From Psychrobacillus psychrotolerans (GTDB lineage Bacteria > Bacillota > Bacilli > Bacillales_A > Planococcaceae): a stretch of DNA of 64,000 nt. Numbering within the stretch: the stretch's first letter is position 1; every line of letters begins with the position of its first letter. A program made the position numbers and the translations under genes. Location: positions 1 through 64,000 of the forward strand of contig NZ_FOXU01000004.1 in assembly GCF_900115805.1 (NCBI RefSeq), given 5' to 3'. The notes beneath the pieces were generated by a model. That model saw only the letters and a program-made list of their open reading frames with translations, ran no database searches and was not told where the DNA came from. Shown in pieces: positions 1 to 8,857 of this stretch.

Positions 1-161
1 CGATTCATTCGCTTCACTAAATCATAATAGGTACTTCGTGGAATACCAGCGAGCTCAACGAGCTCCTTCACCAGATATTTATGCCTTAATTCAAAGACTA
101 TTTGTGTTTTGTCTTGTTTGGTGATTTTTCCTTGCTTTGAACTAAGGCATTCAACTTTTTT
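1..161 (-). CDS. IS3-family transposase OrfB, N-terminal fragment (runs off the window)
   Basis: In the -1 frame relative to OrfA the minus strand encodes an open segment containing VKELVELAGIPRSTYYDLVK, the conserved OrfB start region of IS150-group elements (the STYY motif before the catalytic core). The DDE catalytic residues would be beyond position 1. Expression would need a -1 shift on the A6G run at 155-161 to make OrfAB. The upstream OrfA frameshift suggests that no normal fusion is made from this copy. Confidence 0.7.
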
Positions 162-615
162 AAATACTCGTTTTCCATTTCAAGTTGCTTAATACGTGCT
201 TCAAGAGCTTCGAATGATCCTTCAACTTGAATTCGTTTTGACTGTTTATTTGACTCTTTTTCATGGATGGACGCCCCTTTTTCATTGATTTCAGAGCGTC
301 AATACCAGCTGAGTTATACAATTTAACCCATTTATGTACCGATGATGGAGACGGGATGTTAAAAATCGCAGCTGCTTCATTAGGAGTTACTCCAAAATCA
401 TTTATATAGTTTAGTACGTCCATTTTAAAGTTCAAATCATAATTTGTATAGGTAGAATGAAAAGCATCTACTCCATTTACTTTATACTGGACTACCCAAA
501 CCTTTAATGGGCTTATGCTAATATGAAACTGATCAGCTATTGTTTTAAAGGAAGCTGTTCCTTTTAGATAAGTTAAAACTGCCCGTAATTTTAATTCAGA
601 ACTATATTTTGTCAT
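160..615 (-). pseudogene. IS3-family transposase OrfA, frameshifted near its 3' end
   Basis: OrfA is the DNA-binding subunit of IS3 transposases. The protein (about 150 codons) has two helix-turn-helix modules, one near residues 5-50 (motif around KLRAVLTYLKG) and one near residues 65-110 (motif around VHKWVKLYNSAG), typical of IS150-group OrfA. After KKGRPSMKK the reading frame loses similarity to the family. Adding one base to the T-run at 257-261 (an A-run on the coding strand) restores the expected leucine-zipper end (RIQVEGSFEALEARIKQLE, then MENEYLKKLNALVQ) and takes the frame into the A6G slippery site. I therefore read it as a 1-bp deletion, or a base-calling error in a homopolymer. 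Confidence 0.75.
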
Positions 616-717
616 AGAAAAACTGCACCTCCAATTGTTAGATTGTGTCTAACAATTGGGGTGCAGTTCACTCCCAGAAGGTCTTTTTATACGGAATAAA
701 ATAAATCCAACAAAAAG

Positions 718-1061
718 AAAAGTCAACTGCATTAAAATCCAATAAATCCCGTTCCACCGGTAACCACCCTATGTTCGCCAGTATTCCATAATAGAGCGTG
801 GGTATTCCATCCAGTTCCGTGAGTAATCGCACCTCGACCGTCAGTAAACTCAACAACTCCATGGGTAAACCTCAAAAGGGAAGCTTTTCGCTTGAACGAA
901 AAGCCAATTGCATTAAATCCCAATAAATCCTGTTCCACCGGTAACCACCCTCGGTCCGCCAGTATTCTATAATAGAGAGGGGGTATTCCATCCAGTTCCG
1001 CGAGTAATCGCACCTCGACCGCGAGTAAACCCAACAACTCCGCAAGTAACCCATCCCAAAC
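718..1061. repeat. Duplicated block built from 21-bp periodic units
   Basis: Two copies of a segment of about 150 bp start at 718 and 899 (offset exactly 181 bp). Each ends in six consecutive 21-bp units, at 755-880 and 936-1061, sharing a core like CG(T/C)GAGTAA or CCGGTAACC. Minus-strand ORFs across the block translate into degenerate seven-residue repeats (for example GLLAELL, GLLAVEV, RLLAELD), but they lack ribosome binding sites and overlap one another in several frames. I treat the block as a non-coding minisatellite. It fills the gap between the IS and the regulator gene. Confidence 0.7.
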
Positions 1062-1081
1062 CAAAACCGCACAAACACATC

Positions 1082-1111
1082 AAAAAAAGCCCTCCGCCAT
1101 CGCGAAAGACC
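1082..1111 (-). terminator. Terminator of the XRE-cupin regulator gene
   Basis: Read on the minus strand, GGTCTTTCGC, loop GATG, GCGGAGGGCT is followed by a run of seven Ts. The 10-bp stem contains G-U pairs and lies directly after the regulator stop codon. Confidence 0.6.
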
Positions 1112-1117
1112 TTCCCT

Positions 1118-1672
1118 TTAAAAACTATGCGTCATCGTCCATACAGCCACTGCATTCGTATCCCCATCATTTGTAAATCGATGCGGCAGCGAACTATCAA
1201 AGTAAATACTATCACCTTCATCGATAAAGTATACTTCTCCTTCAATTTCAAGACGTAAGCTACCGACGAGCATAAATCCGCACTCCTCGCCGCCATGGAA
1301 CATAAGTGGATCTTCAGTACCATCACCTGGCGATACAATCATCTTAAAAAAGCTCATCTGTTTACCCGAACTTGGCGACAATAGTTCATATTCCACATTA
1401 GGTCGAACTCGTTTGATCAGATTGCCCTCGCCTTTACGCGTTAACGTGACCGCGTTACTTTCCTCTGACTCGAAGAATGAAAATACAGGAACTTTCAAAC
1501 TATGGCTTAACTTCCATAACGTCTCTAAAGAAGGAGACACTTGTCCGCGCTCAATTTGCGAGATCATACTCTGGCTCACATTTGTTTTTTTGGCCAGTTC
1601 ATCGGATGTCAACCCTTGAAATCTACGTAAATACCTTATTCGCTTACCAACCTCACTTTTAGGAAATACCAA
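1118..1672 (-). CDS. XRE-family transcriptional regulator with C-terminal cupin domain
   Basis: A DNA-binding regulator of the XRE-cupin type, probably sensing a small ligand such as an amino acid or polyamine. Residues about 8-60 form an HTH (GLTSDELAKKTNVSQSMISQ, then IERGQVSPSLETLWKL). Residues about 105-180 form a cupin barrel (HGGEECGFMLVG, DEGDSIYFDSSLPHRF). A GTG at 1681 also opens the frame, but TTG at 1672 sits 8 nt after AAGGGG and gives the better start. It is divergent from the amino-acid ABC transporter at 1942, and XRE-cupin genes in this arrangement commonly control the neighbouring transporter. That link is inferred; no operator was identified in the AT-rich 1673-1941 spacer. 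Confidence 0.85.
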   Translation of the reverse strand: MVFPKSEVGKRIRYLRRFQGLTSDELAKKTNVSQSMISQIERGQVSPSLETLWKLSHSLKVPVFSFFESEESNAVTLTRKGEGNLIKRVRPNVEYELLSPSSGKQMSFFKMIVSPGDGTEDPLMFHGGEECGFMLVGSLRLEIEGEVYFIDEGDSIYFDSSLPHRFTNDGDTNAVAVWTMTHSF

Positions 1673-1941
1673 TAAAAACACCCCTTATGAATAAAAATAC
1701 ATTAGACAGAATAATAAAACATGTAGACTTAATAATATAATACTACTAAATAGATAAAAAACACCATATAATACAAGTATATATAATATATTTTGCACTT
1801 ATTCTCAAATAGAATCAATAATAATAATATTGCAACTAATTATTTATTATGTAGACAGGTGAATAATAATAATTTATACTACTAATAATTCACTAGTTTC
1901 ATAAGGGGAACTGAATAATAGAGAAAACGGGGGATAAAAAC

Positions 1942-2760
1942 ATGAAAAAATGGTTAGCAGCAATACTTATGATTACTGTATTAATCATTGCTGGATGTAG
2001 CAATGATTCAGGTGGTGTATCAACAGATAACTCCACAATTCAAAAAGTATTGAAAGAAAAGAAACTAGTTATAGGGATGTCTCCAGGATATTTCCCATTT
2101 GATATGAAAGATCCAAATGGCAATTTCGTTGGATATGACGTAGACACTGCAAACGCACTAGGAGAAGCACTAGGTGTGAAAGTGGAATATAAACAATTCA
2201 CATTTGACGGCTTAATTCCTGCGCTACAAACAGGCGAGGTTGATATGATTTTCGCTGGTATGACTATTCGCGGTGACCGTGCATTAGCGGTTAGTTTTGC
2301 AAATCCATACTTCCAAACTGGGCAAGCAGTAATGGTCCCAGGATCAGATACAAAGTCAAAAACTTGGCAAGATCTTGATGTAAAAGGAAACAAAATTGCT
2401 GTAGGTATCGGAACAACTGGTGCTTTACTTGCAAAAGATGTATTTAAAAATGCTCAAATTCTTGATTTTGAAGAATTCCCATCAGCAGCAGCAGCAATGG
2501 CGCAAGGCGAAGCAGATGCAGTAGTTTACGATGAGCCAGCAATCGCTGTATGGAAACTTCGTAACGAGGACGCTGTAACTCAATTAGAAGGTTTAATCTC
2601 AACAGAAAACTTAGGAATTGCTATCAAGAAAAATGATTTTGAAACAATTCAATGGGTTAACTCATTCTTAAGCAGTTACCTAGGAAGTCCAACAGAATTA
2701 GCATCTCACGCAAAATGGTTTGAGTCTTCTGATTGGTTGGATGAAGTAGTAGACGAATAG
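1942..2760 (+). CDS. Amino-acid ABC transporter substrate-binding lipoprotein
   Basis: Extracytoplasmic receptor of a polar amino-acid importer (solute-binding family 3). The N-terminus is a lipoprotein signal with lipobox IIAGC, so the mature protein is anchored at Cys19 of the membrane face. The body follows the family pattern: VIGMSPGYFPFDMKDPNGNF at the first lobe, LIPALQTGEVDMIFAGMTI, and the hinge region with VGIGTTGALLAKD. Its 272 residues are normal for the family. It is first in a three-gene operon with the permease (2835) and ATPase (3516). The stem-loop directly after the gene probably gives it a higher expression level than the membrane parts. The exact substrate (glutamine, cystine, arginine) cannot be read from sequence. 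Confidence 0.93.
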   Translation: MKKWLAAILMITVLIIAGCSNDSGGVSTDNSTIQKVLKEKKLVIGMSPGYFPFDMKDPNGNFVGYDVDTANALGEALGVKVEYKQFTFDGLIPALQTGEVDMIFAGMTIRGDRALAVSFANPYFQTGQAVMVPGSDTKSKTWQDLDVKGNKIAVGIGTTGALLAKDVFKNAQILDFEEFPSAAAAMAQGEADAVVYDEPAIAVWKLRNEDAVTQLEGLISTENLGIAIKKNDFETIQWVNSFLSSYLGSPTELASHAKWFESSDWLDEVVDE

Positions 2761-2766
2761 AAAATA

Positions 2767-2802
2767 GCACTGGGTAGAGGAAAAACTCTACTCAGTACTT
2801 TT
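2767..2802 (+). terminator. Intercistronic stem-loop between binding protein and permease genes
   Basis: GCACTGGGTAGAG and CTCTACTCAGTAC pair (13 bp with two G-U pairs) around a GAAAAA loop, followed by TTTT. The position between the binding-protein and permease genes fits partial termination or mRNA stabilisation. Confidence 0.6.
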
Positions 2803-2834
2803 ATACACTCAGCCAACTTAGAGGAGGAACAACT

Positions 2835-3494
2835 ATGTATCAGTACGACTGGAGTGTTATCAGTCGAAATATGGACGTGTTCATCGACGGTGCGCTGAAA
2901 ACGCTAGAAATTTCTGCGATTTCTATCCTTTTAGCCATTCCGATTGGTATTCTATTTGGACTCGGACGTATTTCGAAAAACAAAATTATCTTCATTATTT
3001 CATCTACATACATAGAAATAATTCGTGGAGTACCACTATTAGTACTACTTATGTGGATTTTCTATGTACTTGGACAATTTTTCTCTTTAGGCTCCTACTG
3101 GGGCTCAATTGTCGGTCTAGCATTATTTGCCGGCGCATTTATTGCCGAAATCGTTCGTTCAGGTATTCAAGGGGTACCAAAAGGACAAATGGAAGCAGCA
3201 CGTTCATTAGGAATGTCTCATACAAAAGCAATGACACATATTATTTTACCGCAAGCATTTAGACGCGTATTACCGCCGCTTGCATCACAATTCATTATGC
3301 TGATTAAAGACTCATCACTTGTATCAGTTATTGCGGCAACCGACTTAACGCTAAACGCTAAAAACCTAGTAGCAACATCATTCCGCTCGATTGAAGTGTG
3401 GACCTTCGTTGCACTAGTCTACTTCATCATGACATTCAGCCTTTCATTAATCCTTCGATACTTCGAAAAAAGATTACTGAAGAGTGAAACATAA
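2835..3494 (+). CDS. Amino-acid ABC transporter permease
   Basis: Inner-membrane channel subunit of the polar amino-acid importer (HisM/GlnP family, 219 residues). It shows about five hydrophobic segments starting near residue 20 (TLEISAISILLAIPIGILFG) and the family EAA loop (GVPKGQMEAARSLGMSHTKA, then ILPQAFRRVLPPL) that docks on the ATPase. The leading motif EIIRGVPLLVLL is typical. An AGGAGG site precedes the ATG. The gene is 74 bp downstream of the binding protein and 21 bp before the ATPase gene. Confidence 0.93.
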   Translation: MYQYDWSVISRNMDVFIDGALKTLEISAISILLAIPIGILFGLGRISKNKIIFIISSTYIEIIRGVPLLVLLMWIFYVLGQFFSLGSYWGSIVGLALFAGAFIAEIVRSGIQGVPKGQMEAARSLGMSHTKAMTHIILPQAFRRVLPPLASQFIMLIKDSSLVSVIAATDLTLNAKNLVATSFRSIEVWTFVALVYFIMTFSLSLILRYFEKRLLKSET

Positions 3495-3515
3495 CGTTAA
3501 GGAGGGTGTACCCAA

Positions 3516-4244
3516 ATGATTTCTATCAAAAATGTCAATAAAAGCTTCGGCGACCACCAAGTCCTAACCGACGTTTCGCTCGAAGTACCAAAATCGAATG
3601 TAATCGCATTGATCGGCCCAAGCGGAGCGGGGAAATCCACCCTAATCCGTACAATCAACGCATTAGAACCAGTAGATAACGGGGAAATAACAGTGGACGG
3701 CACTTCCATCCACGACAAAAAAACGGATATCAACGTAGCCCGTACGAACATAGGCTTCGTATTCCAAAGCTTCAACCTATTTCCATTCTTAACTGCACTA
3801 GAAAACGTAACAATGGCTCCAATGAAAGTAAAGGGACTAAGTAAAGAAGCTGCCGAAAAAAGAGGCAAAGAACTACTTTCATCTCTTGGACTAGAAGACA
3901 AATTCGATGCTTATCCAAACCGACTTTCCGGTGGGCAGCAACAACGGGTAGCTATCGCTAGGGCGCTAGCAATGGACCCAACTGTCATGCTATTTGACGA
4001 ACCAACATCAGCACTCGACCCAGAAATGGTAACCGAAGTGCTAGATGCCATCCGTAAATTAGCAAAAGATGGCATGACCATGGTAGTCGTAACACACGAA
4101 ATGGGCTTCGCCAAAGAAATCTGCGACGAAATCGTCTTCATGGCAGAAGGTAAAATAGTCGAACGCGCCGCACCATCCAAATTCTTCACCAATCCAGACA
4201 CACAGCGTGCGCAAGACTTCCTATCTAAAGTATTAAACCACTAG
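3516..4244 (+). CDS. Amino-acid ABC transporter ATP-binding protein
   Basis: Cytoplasmic ATPase energising the importer (GlnQ/HisP family, 242 residues). Walker A is GPSGAGKST at about residue 33, the Q-loop is around [11 protein letters not shown], the signature [15 protein letters not shown] is at about 135, Walker [15 protein letters not shown] is near 158, and the switch His is in [10 protein letters not shown]. Length and all motifs are intact. It is the third gene of the operon, preceded by AAGGAGG, and is followed by a strong terminator overlapping its stop codon. Confidence 0.95.
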   Translation: MISIKNVNKSFGDHQVLTDVSLEVPKSNVIALIGPSGAGKSTLIRTINALEPVDNGEITVDGTSIHDKKTDINVARTNIGFVFQSFNLFPFLTALENVTMAPMKVKGLSKEAAEKRGKELLSSLGLEDKFDAYPNRLSGGQQQRVAIARALAMDPTVMLFDEPTSALDPEMVTEVLDAIRKLAKDGMTMVVVTHEMGFAKEICDEIVFMAEGKIVERAAPSKFFTNPDTQRAQDFLSKVLNH

Positions 4245-4262
4245 AGAATTCTAGTGGTTTTT
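4235..4262 (+). terminator. Rho-independent terminator of the amino-acid transporter operon
   Basis: An 11-bp perfect stem (AAACCACTAGA / TCTAGTGGTTT) with loop GAAT and a following T-rich tract. The left arm overlaps the stop codon of the ATPase gene. Confidence 0.85.
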
Positions 4263-5070
4263 ATTTTGATAATTCGGTTATTTGAAATTAGCACGAATGA
4301 AGAATTGAAAATATGTATTTATAAAGATTGATCCGTTATATAGAAGAAACTCAAAAAAATATGCAAGAAACATCATGTGAACAAAAAAACTAAAAAGAAA
4401 GATTCTTTACGTCTATATTGCAAAACGATACTTCTGTAACCAAATTTTAATGCATTAAAAAGGTTTAAAGAATTCCTCTGTAGTTCTATATCACCGGAGA
4501 CTAATACTTAAATACTAGCGAAATATGAAGAGAGAAGAATAGGTAAAAGAAGGCATGAATGTAAATATCCTAATCTTGTTTAAGCATTTAAGCTACTGGA
4601 ACACATAACAAAATTATGTATAAGAATGATTAATCTAATAGTAGTAGACAAGAAAAGGGGCTTTGATCTATTGATCAAAGCCCCTATAAAATAAGAAAAG
4701 AAGCATCCGAAGTTCAGATGCTTCTTTTCTTGAGCGATAAAACGAAGGAAGTAGAAGGCTGCACACTAATGAATGTACAAACAAGTTTACGGCGTTACAC
4801 ATCTATAAGTAACCTTCTATACAGTACATAATAACACAAATATAAAAAAATGCACACATTTAATTAAATATTTTAAAAAAGATTATAAATAATTAATTGA
4901 GTAATAAGAAGTAAAATTAAGAAGAATCTATTAATATAAAAAGATAGTACAAATTATTCAGAAATAAAACTAGCGTTATTGGTTACATTGCTGTAATATG
5001 GAATATGTAATGGAGTCATTGGTGCCTTCAAAATGTCATTCTCTAAAAAAACTGGTAATCTTTATGATTT
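4263..5070. other. Long AT-rich gap with no convincing gene
   Basis: About 800 bp between the transporter terminator and the S-layer promoter. All frames are broken by stops and I see no start with a good ribosome site. The only structure I can support is the pair of hairpins at 4656-4731. Confidence 0.5.
4656..4731. terminator. Two adjacent orphan hairpins (terminator-like)
   Basis: Hairpin one pairs AGGGGCTTTGATC (from 4656) with GATCAAAGCCCCT (to 4685). Read on the minus strand it is followed by TTTTCTT. Hairpin two pairs AAGAAAAGAAGCATC (4693-4707) with GATGCTTCTTTTCTT (4717-4731) and ends in a T-rich arm on the plus strand. No gene ends at either one. Confidence 0.55.
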
Positions 5071-5074
5071 TTAC

Positions 5075-5103
5075 TTGATTTTAGCATATGAGTTTTGTAT
5101 ACT
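5075..5103 (+). promoter_or_regulatory. Strong sigma-A promoter of the main S-layer gene
   Basis: TTGATT (5075-5080) and TATACT (5098-5103) are separated by exactly 17 bp. Transcription would start near 5110 and give a leader of about 90 nt before the AAGGGAG ribosome site and ATG at 5201. Long leaders are common for S-layer mRNAs. Confidence 0.7.
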
Positions 5104-5200
5104 CATATATTAGTTAGGGTGACGATATTGGACGCGATCAGCGACCGGCATTACACACTACAAAAATTGCACCACACAAGCGAAGGGAGATCACAAGTTT

Positions 5201-7393
5201 ATGAAAAAAGTCATCAAAATTGCAGCTTCAACTGCAGTAGCAGCTTCAGCATTCGTTGCAGTAGCACCAACGCAACAAGCAGATGCAGCAACAAACGTAA
5301 ATCAATTAGCAACAAACGCACAAAATGCAGGTACAGTATTAAAATGGGCTATCTCGTATGAAGGTTCTGCGGACTTCAAAACTCGTCCGTTTAATGAATT
5401 CAATGCAGCTAAAAAAGCAGTTGCAGCAGCAGAGGCAGCAGCAGCAAAAATTTCAACAACTGAAAAATTAGCTGTTCAAGCTAAACTTGTTGACACTAAA
5501 ATTCAAATCGTTCGTGCAACAGCTTATATCGATGCACTTACTTCAAGTGAAAAAATTAAAGCTGATACAGCTGTATTAGATGCAGCAATCAAAACTGGTG
5601 ATATTCAAAAAGTTGAAGATGCTTACCACAAAGCAACTCGCGAGTACCGTAAACAAGCAGCACTATTAGACCGTGTTTATGGCCAAACAACTCGTGACGG
5701 TATCCGTAACGCAGTTAAACCAGAAATCGAAAAATTGGTAGCGTCAGTTAAAAATGAAGTTACTGTTCATATGCTAGCTAAAGCAGCAGATGCTGATATC
5801 AAAGCTTCTAAATTCGACGACGCTTCTAAAAAAATTGCTGAAGCTCAAGCAATCTTAGATGCTAACACACTTACTTGGGAAACTTCATTACAAAAATCAA
5901 TTAATGATGTTGCAACAAGCTTACCATTATCAGTAAGAGGAGTAACTCGTTTAAATGATACTACTGTAGTAGTAACTTTAAGCAAGCCAGTTTCAGCTGT
6001 CTATTCATCTGAATTTACATTTGATAACTCATTAGTTGCAACAAGTGCAGTACTAGCTGCTGACAATAAAACTGTAACTTTAACTACAACTAAACAAGCT
6101 GCTGGAAAAACTTATACTTTATCTTATAAAGGAACTTCAGCAACATTTGCAACTCCATCAGATGCACCAGGTAATATCACACTTGATGGGGCAGAAATTT
6201 ATTCTGACATTGCGCGTAGTGAGGCAATTACAGCTACTTTCAAAGACGACAATGGTAAAATCAACCAAGCACCTGTTACAATTTCAGTTCCTACTGGTTT
6301 AACTTTAGTTTCTGTTAATGGTGTTGCTGCTGGAACAGCTACTACTAAATATGTTCCTAATTCTTCAGGTCAACTTAATTTAGTTGTTAAAGCTACTGGA
6401 ACAGCTACTGTTCTTAATGCTCAATTGAAATATACACAAGGAGATTCAGAAGAAGTTTCACAAAAGTTAAACTTCTATGCAGATTTATCTCCATTAACAC
6501 TTACAGATAGCTATGCTGTTTCTTATGTAGATCCAGCTGGGAACTTCTTTATTGCTAAAAATAGCACTACTGAAGTAAAAATAGCTTTAAAATCTACTGA
6601 TATCTTACAAGTAGCTTCTGTTTCTTCTTCAACTGATTTTAAATCTAAATTATCAGTAGGTGATGTTGTTGTAGGTACTTATAATGGAACTTCTGGTTCT
6701 TCTGTATTAAACCTATTCTTTGATAAGCCAGCTGGTTTTGATTTCTCAGTTAATGAAGATACAACAGTTCGTGTTGATTCAACACATGTTACATTCACAG
6801 GTAAAGGTGAAGCAAATAAAATTATTGCTGTTTACGGTTTAGCTGGTAATTTAATTAAACAAGGAAACATTGGTTCTAACGGTGTTTGGTCTATCGAAGT
6901 TCCTGTAGCTTCAGTAGATACTACTACTAACCAATTCTATTTAGCACAACATACAAACCTTGGAGTTTCTGTACCTCAAACTACACCAGCTGGAGCAGTT
7001 GCTCGTACAGTGGTACCAGGTGAATTTACAATTACAAACGCAGCGTTACAAAACTCTGTTTCAGATCCAGACAACTCGCTAAATGGCGATTCAGTATTAT
7101 TCTCAGTAAGTACTGTTACTGGTGATACATTTAAATTACAATCTAGCCCTACTATAACAGTACGTGATGGTGATGGTTCAGTAGCTACATTTAAACATAA
7201 TGTTGAAAATACTAAATTTGGTCTAAATGCAGCTGCAACACAATTAACAGTTAAATTTGGTTACACTGCTGCTACTGGTGGATCAACTGGTGGATTGCAA
7301 GGTGGTCTATCAATTATCGCAATTGATGGAGTAACTAATCAAGCTGGATTAAAAGTTAAAACTTCTGCTTTAACTAATCTTTCTGGCTACTAA
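5201..7393 (+). CDS. S-layer protein with SbsC-type N-terminal wall-binding domain
   Basis: Probably the main surface-layer protein (730 residues). A signal peptide ends at QQADAA (about residue 30). Residues about 31-260 are a helical, lysine- and alanine-rich region with the SbsC hallmark (RATAYIDALTSSEK, VEDAYHKATREYRKQAALLD, RVYGQTTRDGIRNAVKPE). In SbsC of Geobacillus this region binds the secondary cell-wall polymer in place of SLH motifs. The rest is beta-rich: an Ig-like SbsA-type unit near 265-345 (TVVVTLSKPVSAVYSSEFTF), then self-assembly regions without cysteine. The near-consensus promoter, strong ribosome site and UUCG-capped terminator agree with very high expression. It shares its N-terminal domain with the genes at 10165, 53075 and 55356. 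Confidence 0.88.
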   Translation: MKKVIKIAASTAVAASAFVAVAPTQQADAATNVNQLATNAQNAGTVLKWAISYEGSADFKTRPFNEFNAAKKAVAAAEAAAAKISTTEKLAVQAKLVDTKIQIVRATAYIDALTSSEKIKADTAVLDAAIKTGDIQKVEDAYHKATREYRKQAALLDRVYGQTTRDGIRNAVKPEIEKLVASVKNEVTVHMLAKAADADIKASKFDDASKKIAEAQAILDANTLTWETSLQKSINDVATSLPLSVRGVTRLNDTTVVVTLSKPVSAVYSSEFTFDNSLVATSAVLAADNKTVTLTTTKQAAGKTYTLSYKGTSATFATPSDAPGNITLDGAEIYSDIARSEAITATFKDDNGKINQAPVTISVPTGLTLVSVNGVAAGTATTKYVPNSSGQLNLVVKATGTATVLNAQLKYTQGDSEEVSQKLNFYADLSPLTLTDSYAVSYVDPAGNFFIAKNSTTEVKIALKSTDILQVASVSSSTDFKSKLSVGDVVVGTYNGTSGSSVLNLFFDKPAGFDFSVNEDTTVRVDSTHVTFTGKGEANKIIAVYGLAGNLIKQGNIGSNGVWSIEVPVASVDTTTNQFYLAQHTNLGVSVPQTTPAGAVARTVVPGEFTITNAALQNSVSDPDNSLNGDSVLFSVSTVTGDTFKLQSSPTITVRDGDGSVATFKHNVENTKFGLNAAATQLTVKFGYTAATGGSTGGLQGGLSIIAIDGVTNQAGLKVKTSALTNLSGY

Positions 7394-7426
7394 GATTTAA
7401 GAGTTTTTAAATCAATTGGTATTACT

Positions 7427-7463
7427 AAAAACACGAATAACTTCGGTTATTCGTGTTTTTTAT
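7427..7463 (+). terminator. Strong terminator of the S-layer gene with a TTCG tetraloop
   Basis: A perfect 15-bp stem (AAAAACACGAATAAC / GTTATTCGTGTTTTT) closed by TTCG at 7442-7445, the very stable UUCG tetraloop with a C-G closing pair, followed by Ts. Confidence 0.92.
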
Positions 7464-7476
7464 ATGCTTAAAAACA

Positions 7477-8839
7477 GGTTCTATAATATTTGTTGGGGTT
7501 TCCCTACAATTGCGCATAAAAAAATGCACGTAACTTCCGATTCTTTTATACTTGAATTGTCGAGAAACAAGTATGAAAAGGAGCTACGTGCAAATGAATT
7601 TTATCATGAATATCCCAGGATTAAAAGGTGTAACTATCCAAAAGGTGGAGGAAACAGGGGAGAGAATTGCTCTTCATGTTTCACTGCCAAAGAAAGAGCA
7701 TAGCTGTCCAAACTGTCATCAATTAACGTCCAAAGTCCATGATTATCGGGTTCAAAAGATTAAGCATCTAAAATAGTTTGAGCGATTAACAATACTTTTT
7801 TATAAGCGTCGTCGTTATGCATGTATATTTGGGAAGCGTTTCTCGGAGAAATCCCCTTTAATATCAGCATTTCTCAAAAGAGTGGAATCAAGTAGTACGT
7901 ATCCGTTCCATTAAAGCTAAAACATTCAAAGAAGCTGGCGAAGTACTTGGTTCTTCGAGTTCAACGGTGATTCGTCGTTTTAAAGAGGCTGCGAAAACGG
8001 AGCTTATCAGTGGAGTTAGCTTACCTAAAGCTATCGCAATTGATGAGTATAAAGGAGATACAGATGCAGGTACATATCAGCTGATTATTGCCAATGCAGA
8101 AACACATGAACCGATTGATATATTGCCTAACCGCCGCAAAGAAACGGTGAAAGACTATCTTTCAAAGCATGGTGCTGATGTAGAAATCGTTGTGATGGAT
8201 ATGAATCTGAGCTTTAAAGCAGCGGTGAGAAAGGCCCTAGGCCAGCCAGTGATTGTAGCCGATCGTTTCCACTACTGCCGGTATATTTATTGGGCGTCAG
8301 ATGAAGTTCGTCGTCAAGTTCAAAAAGAGTGGCATGAATACGATCGCAAGAAATGTAAGCGAATGCGCCATGTCTTGTACAAGAGACAAGAGAAATTAAC
8401 GAAAACCAACGCTTGGTATTTAGCTCGTTATACGAACATGTCTGAAACATTGAAACAGGCACATGAACTCAAAGAGGCATACTTTAAATGGTTTGACTGG
8501 GCAAAAGAAACGAAGGATTTAGTAGAAGTAAAAAAACAATTAGAAGCTTTTTACCGTAAGGTAGAGGACAGCAATATTCCAGCCTTTAAAAAAGCTATTC
8601 GAACCTTTAAAAACTGGCAAACCGAGATTTTAAATAGCTTTAGTTTTGGTTTTTCGAATGGCTTTCTTGAGGGCATTAATAATAAAACGAAAGTGATGAA
8701 GCGTAACGCATATGGATTTCGTCGCTTCGATCACTTTCGTGCAAAGATTTTATTAAATATAAAGTATAAAGAAATCGGAGTTCATCTCGGTTAAAGGAAG
8801 GTGTGGAAATGACACCACCCCAACATTTGACGTTGAACC
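7477..8839 (+). mobile_element. ISL3-family insertion sequence, inactivated
   Basis: A 1.36-kb element downstream of the S-layer terminator. The ends match as inverted repeats: left GGTTC, 9 bp, TTGTTGGGGT (7477-7500), and right, on the complement, GGTTC, 9 bp, TGTTGGGGT (to 8839). Flanking 8-mers TAAAAACA and AAAAAACA differ at one position, compatible with an 8-bp target duplication. The single transposase gene carries an amber codon and a frameshift, so the element cannot move by itself. Confidence 0.8.
7594..8794 (+). pseudogene. ISL3-family transposase, broken by an amber codon and a frameshift
   Basis: The reading frame adds up to about 400 codons, the normal ISL3 length. The N-terminus keeps the zinc-binding CPNCHQLTSKVHDYR region. 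At 7774-7776 TAG interrupts HLK-stop-FERLTILFYKRRRYAC, where family members have Trp (one base, TGG to TAG). Between about 7855 and 7885 the frame shifts. It resumes as SKEWNQVVRIRSIKAKTF and continues through an intact 275-codon catalytic half with AIDEYKGD, VVMDMNLSFKAA, VADRFHYCRY and LEGINNKTKVMKR (the DDE residues). The two lesions make it a pseudogene. The catalytic half could only be made from an internal start. Confidence 0.85.
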
Positions 8840-8857
8840 AAAAAACACAATTCCTCA

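Larger units (their letters stand above)
1..670 (-). mobile_element. IS3-family (IS150-group) insertion sequence, truncated by the window edge
   Basis: This is the 5' part of an IS3-family element read on the minus strand: terminus, OrfA, then the beginning of OrfB. The outer end is at about 670, where the minus strand reads TGAACTGCACCCC, a typical IS3 terminus starting with TG. Just inside it, an inverted repeat (arms at about 626-646 and 651-670, built on ACTGCACC and CAATTGTTAGA) can form a large hairpin. OrfA is followed by OrfB in the -1 frame, with an A6G slippery run at 155-161. The other terminus and most of OrfB lie outside the window, so target-site duplication cannot be tested. 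Confidence 0.85.

Noticed and set aside
668-1078. Three overlapping minus-strand ORFs of 64-110 codons with LLAEVEV-like repeats
   Set aside because: They overlap one another in different frames over the duplicated 21-bp block, lack ribosome sites and end in unrelated sequence. Better explained as non-coding repeat.
5095-5361. 88-codon ORF across the S-layer leader and gene start
   Set aside because: It begins in the promoter -10 region and runs in another frame over the signal peptide; the S-layer frame is clearly the coding one.
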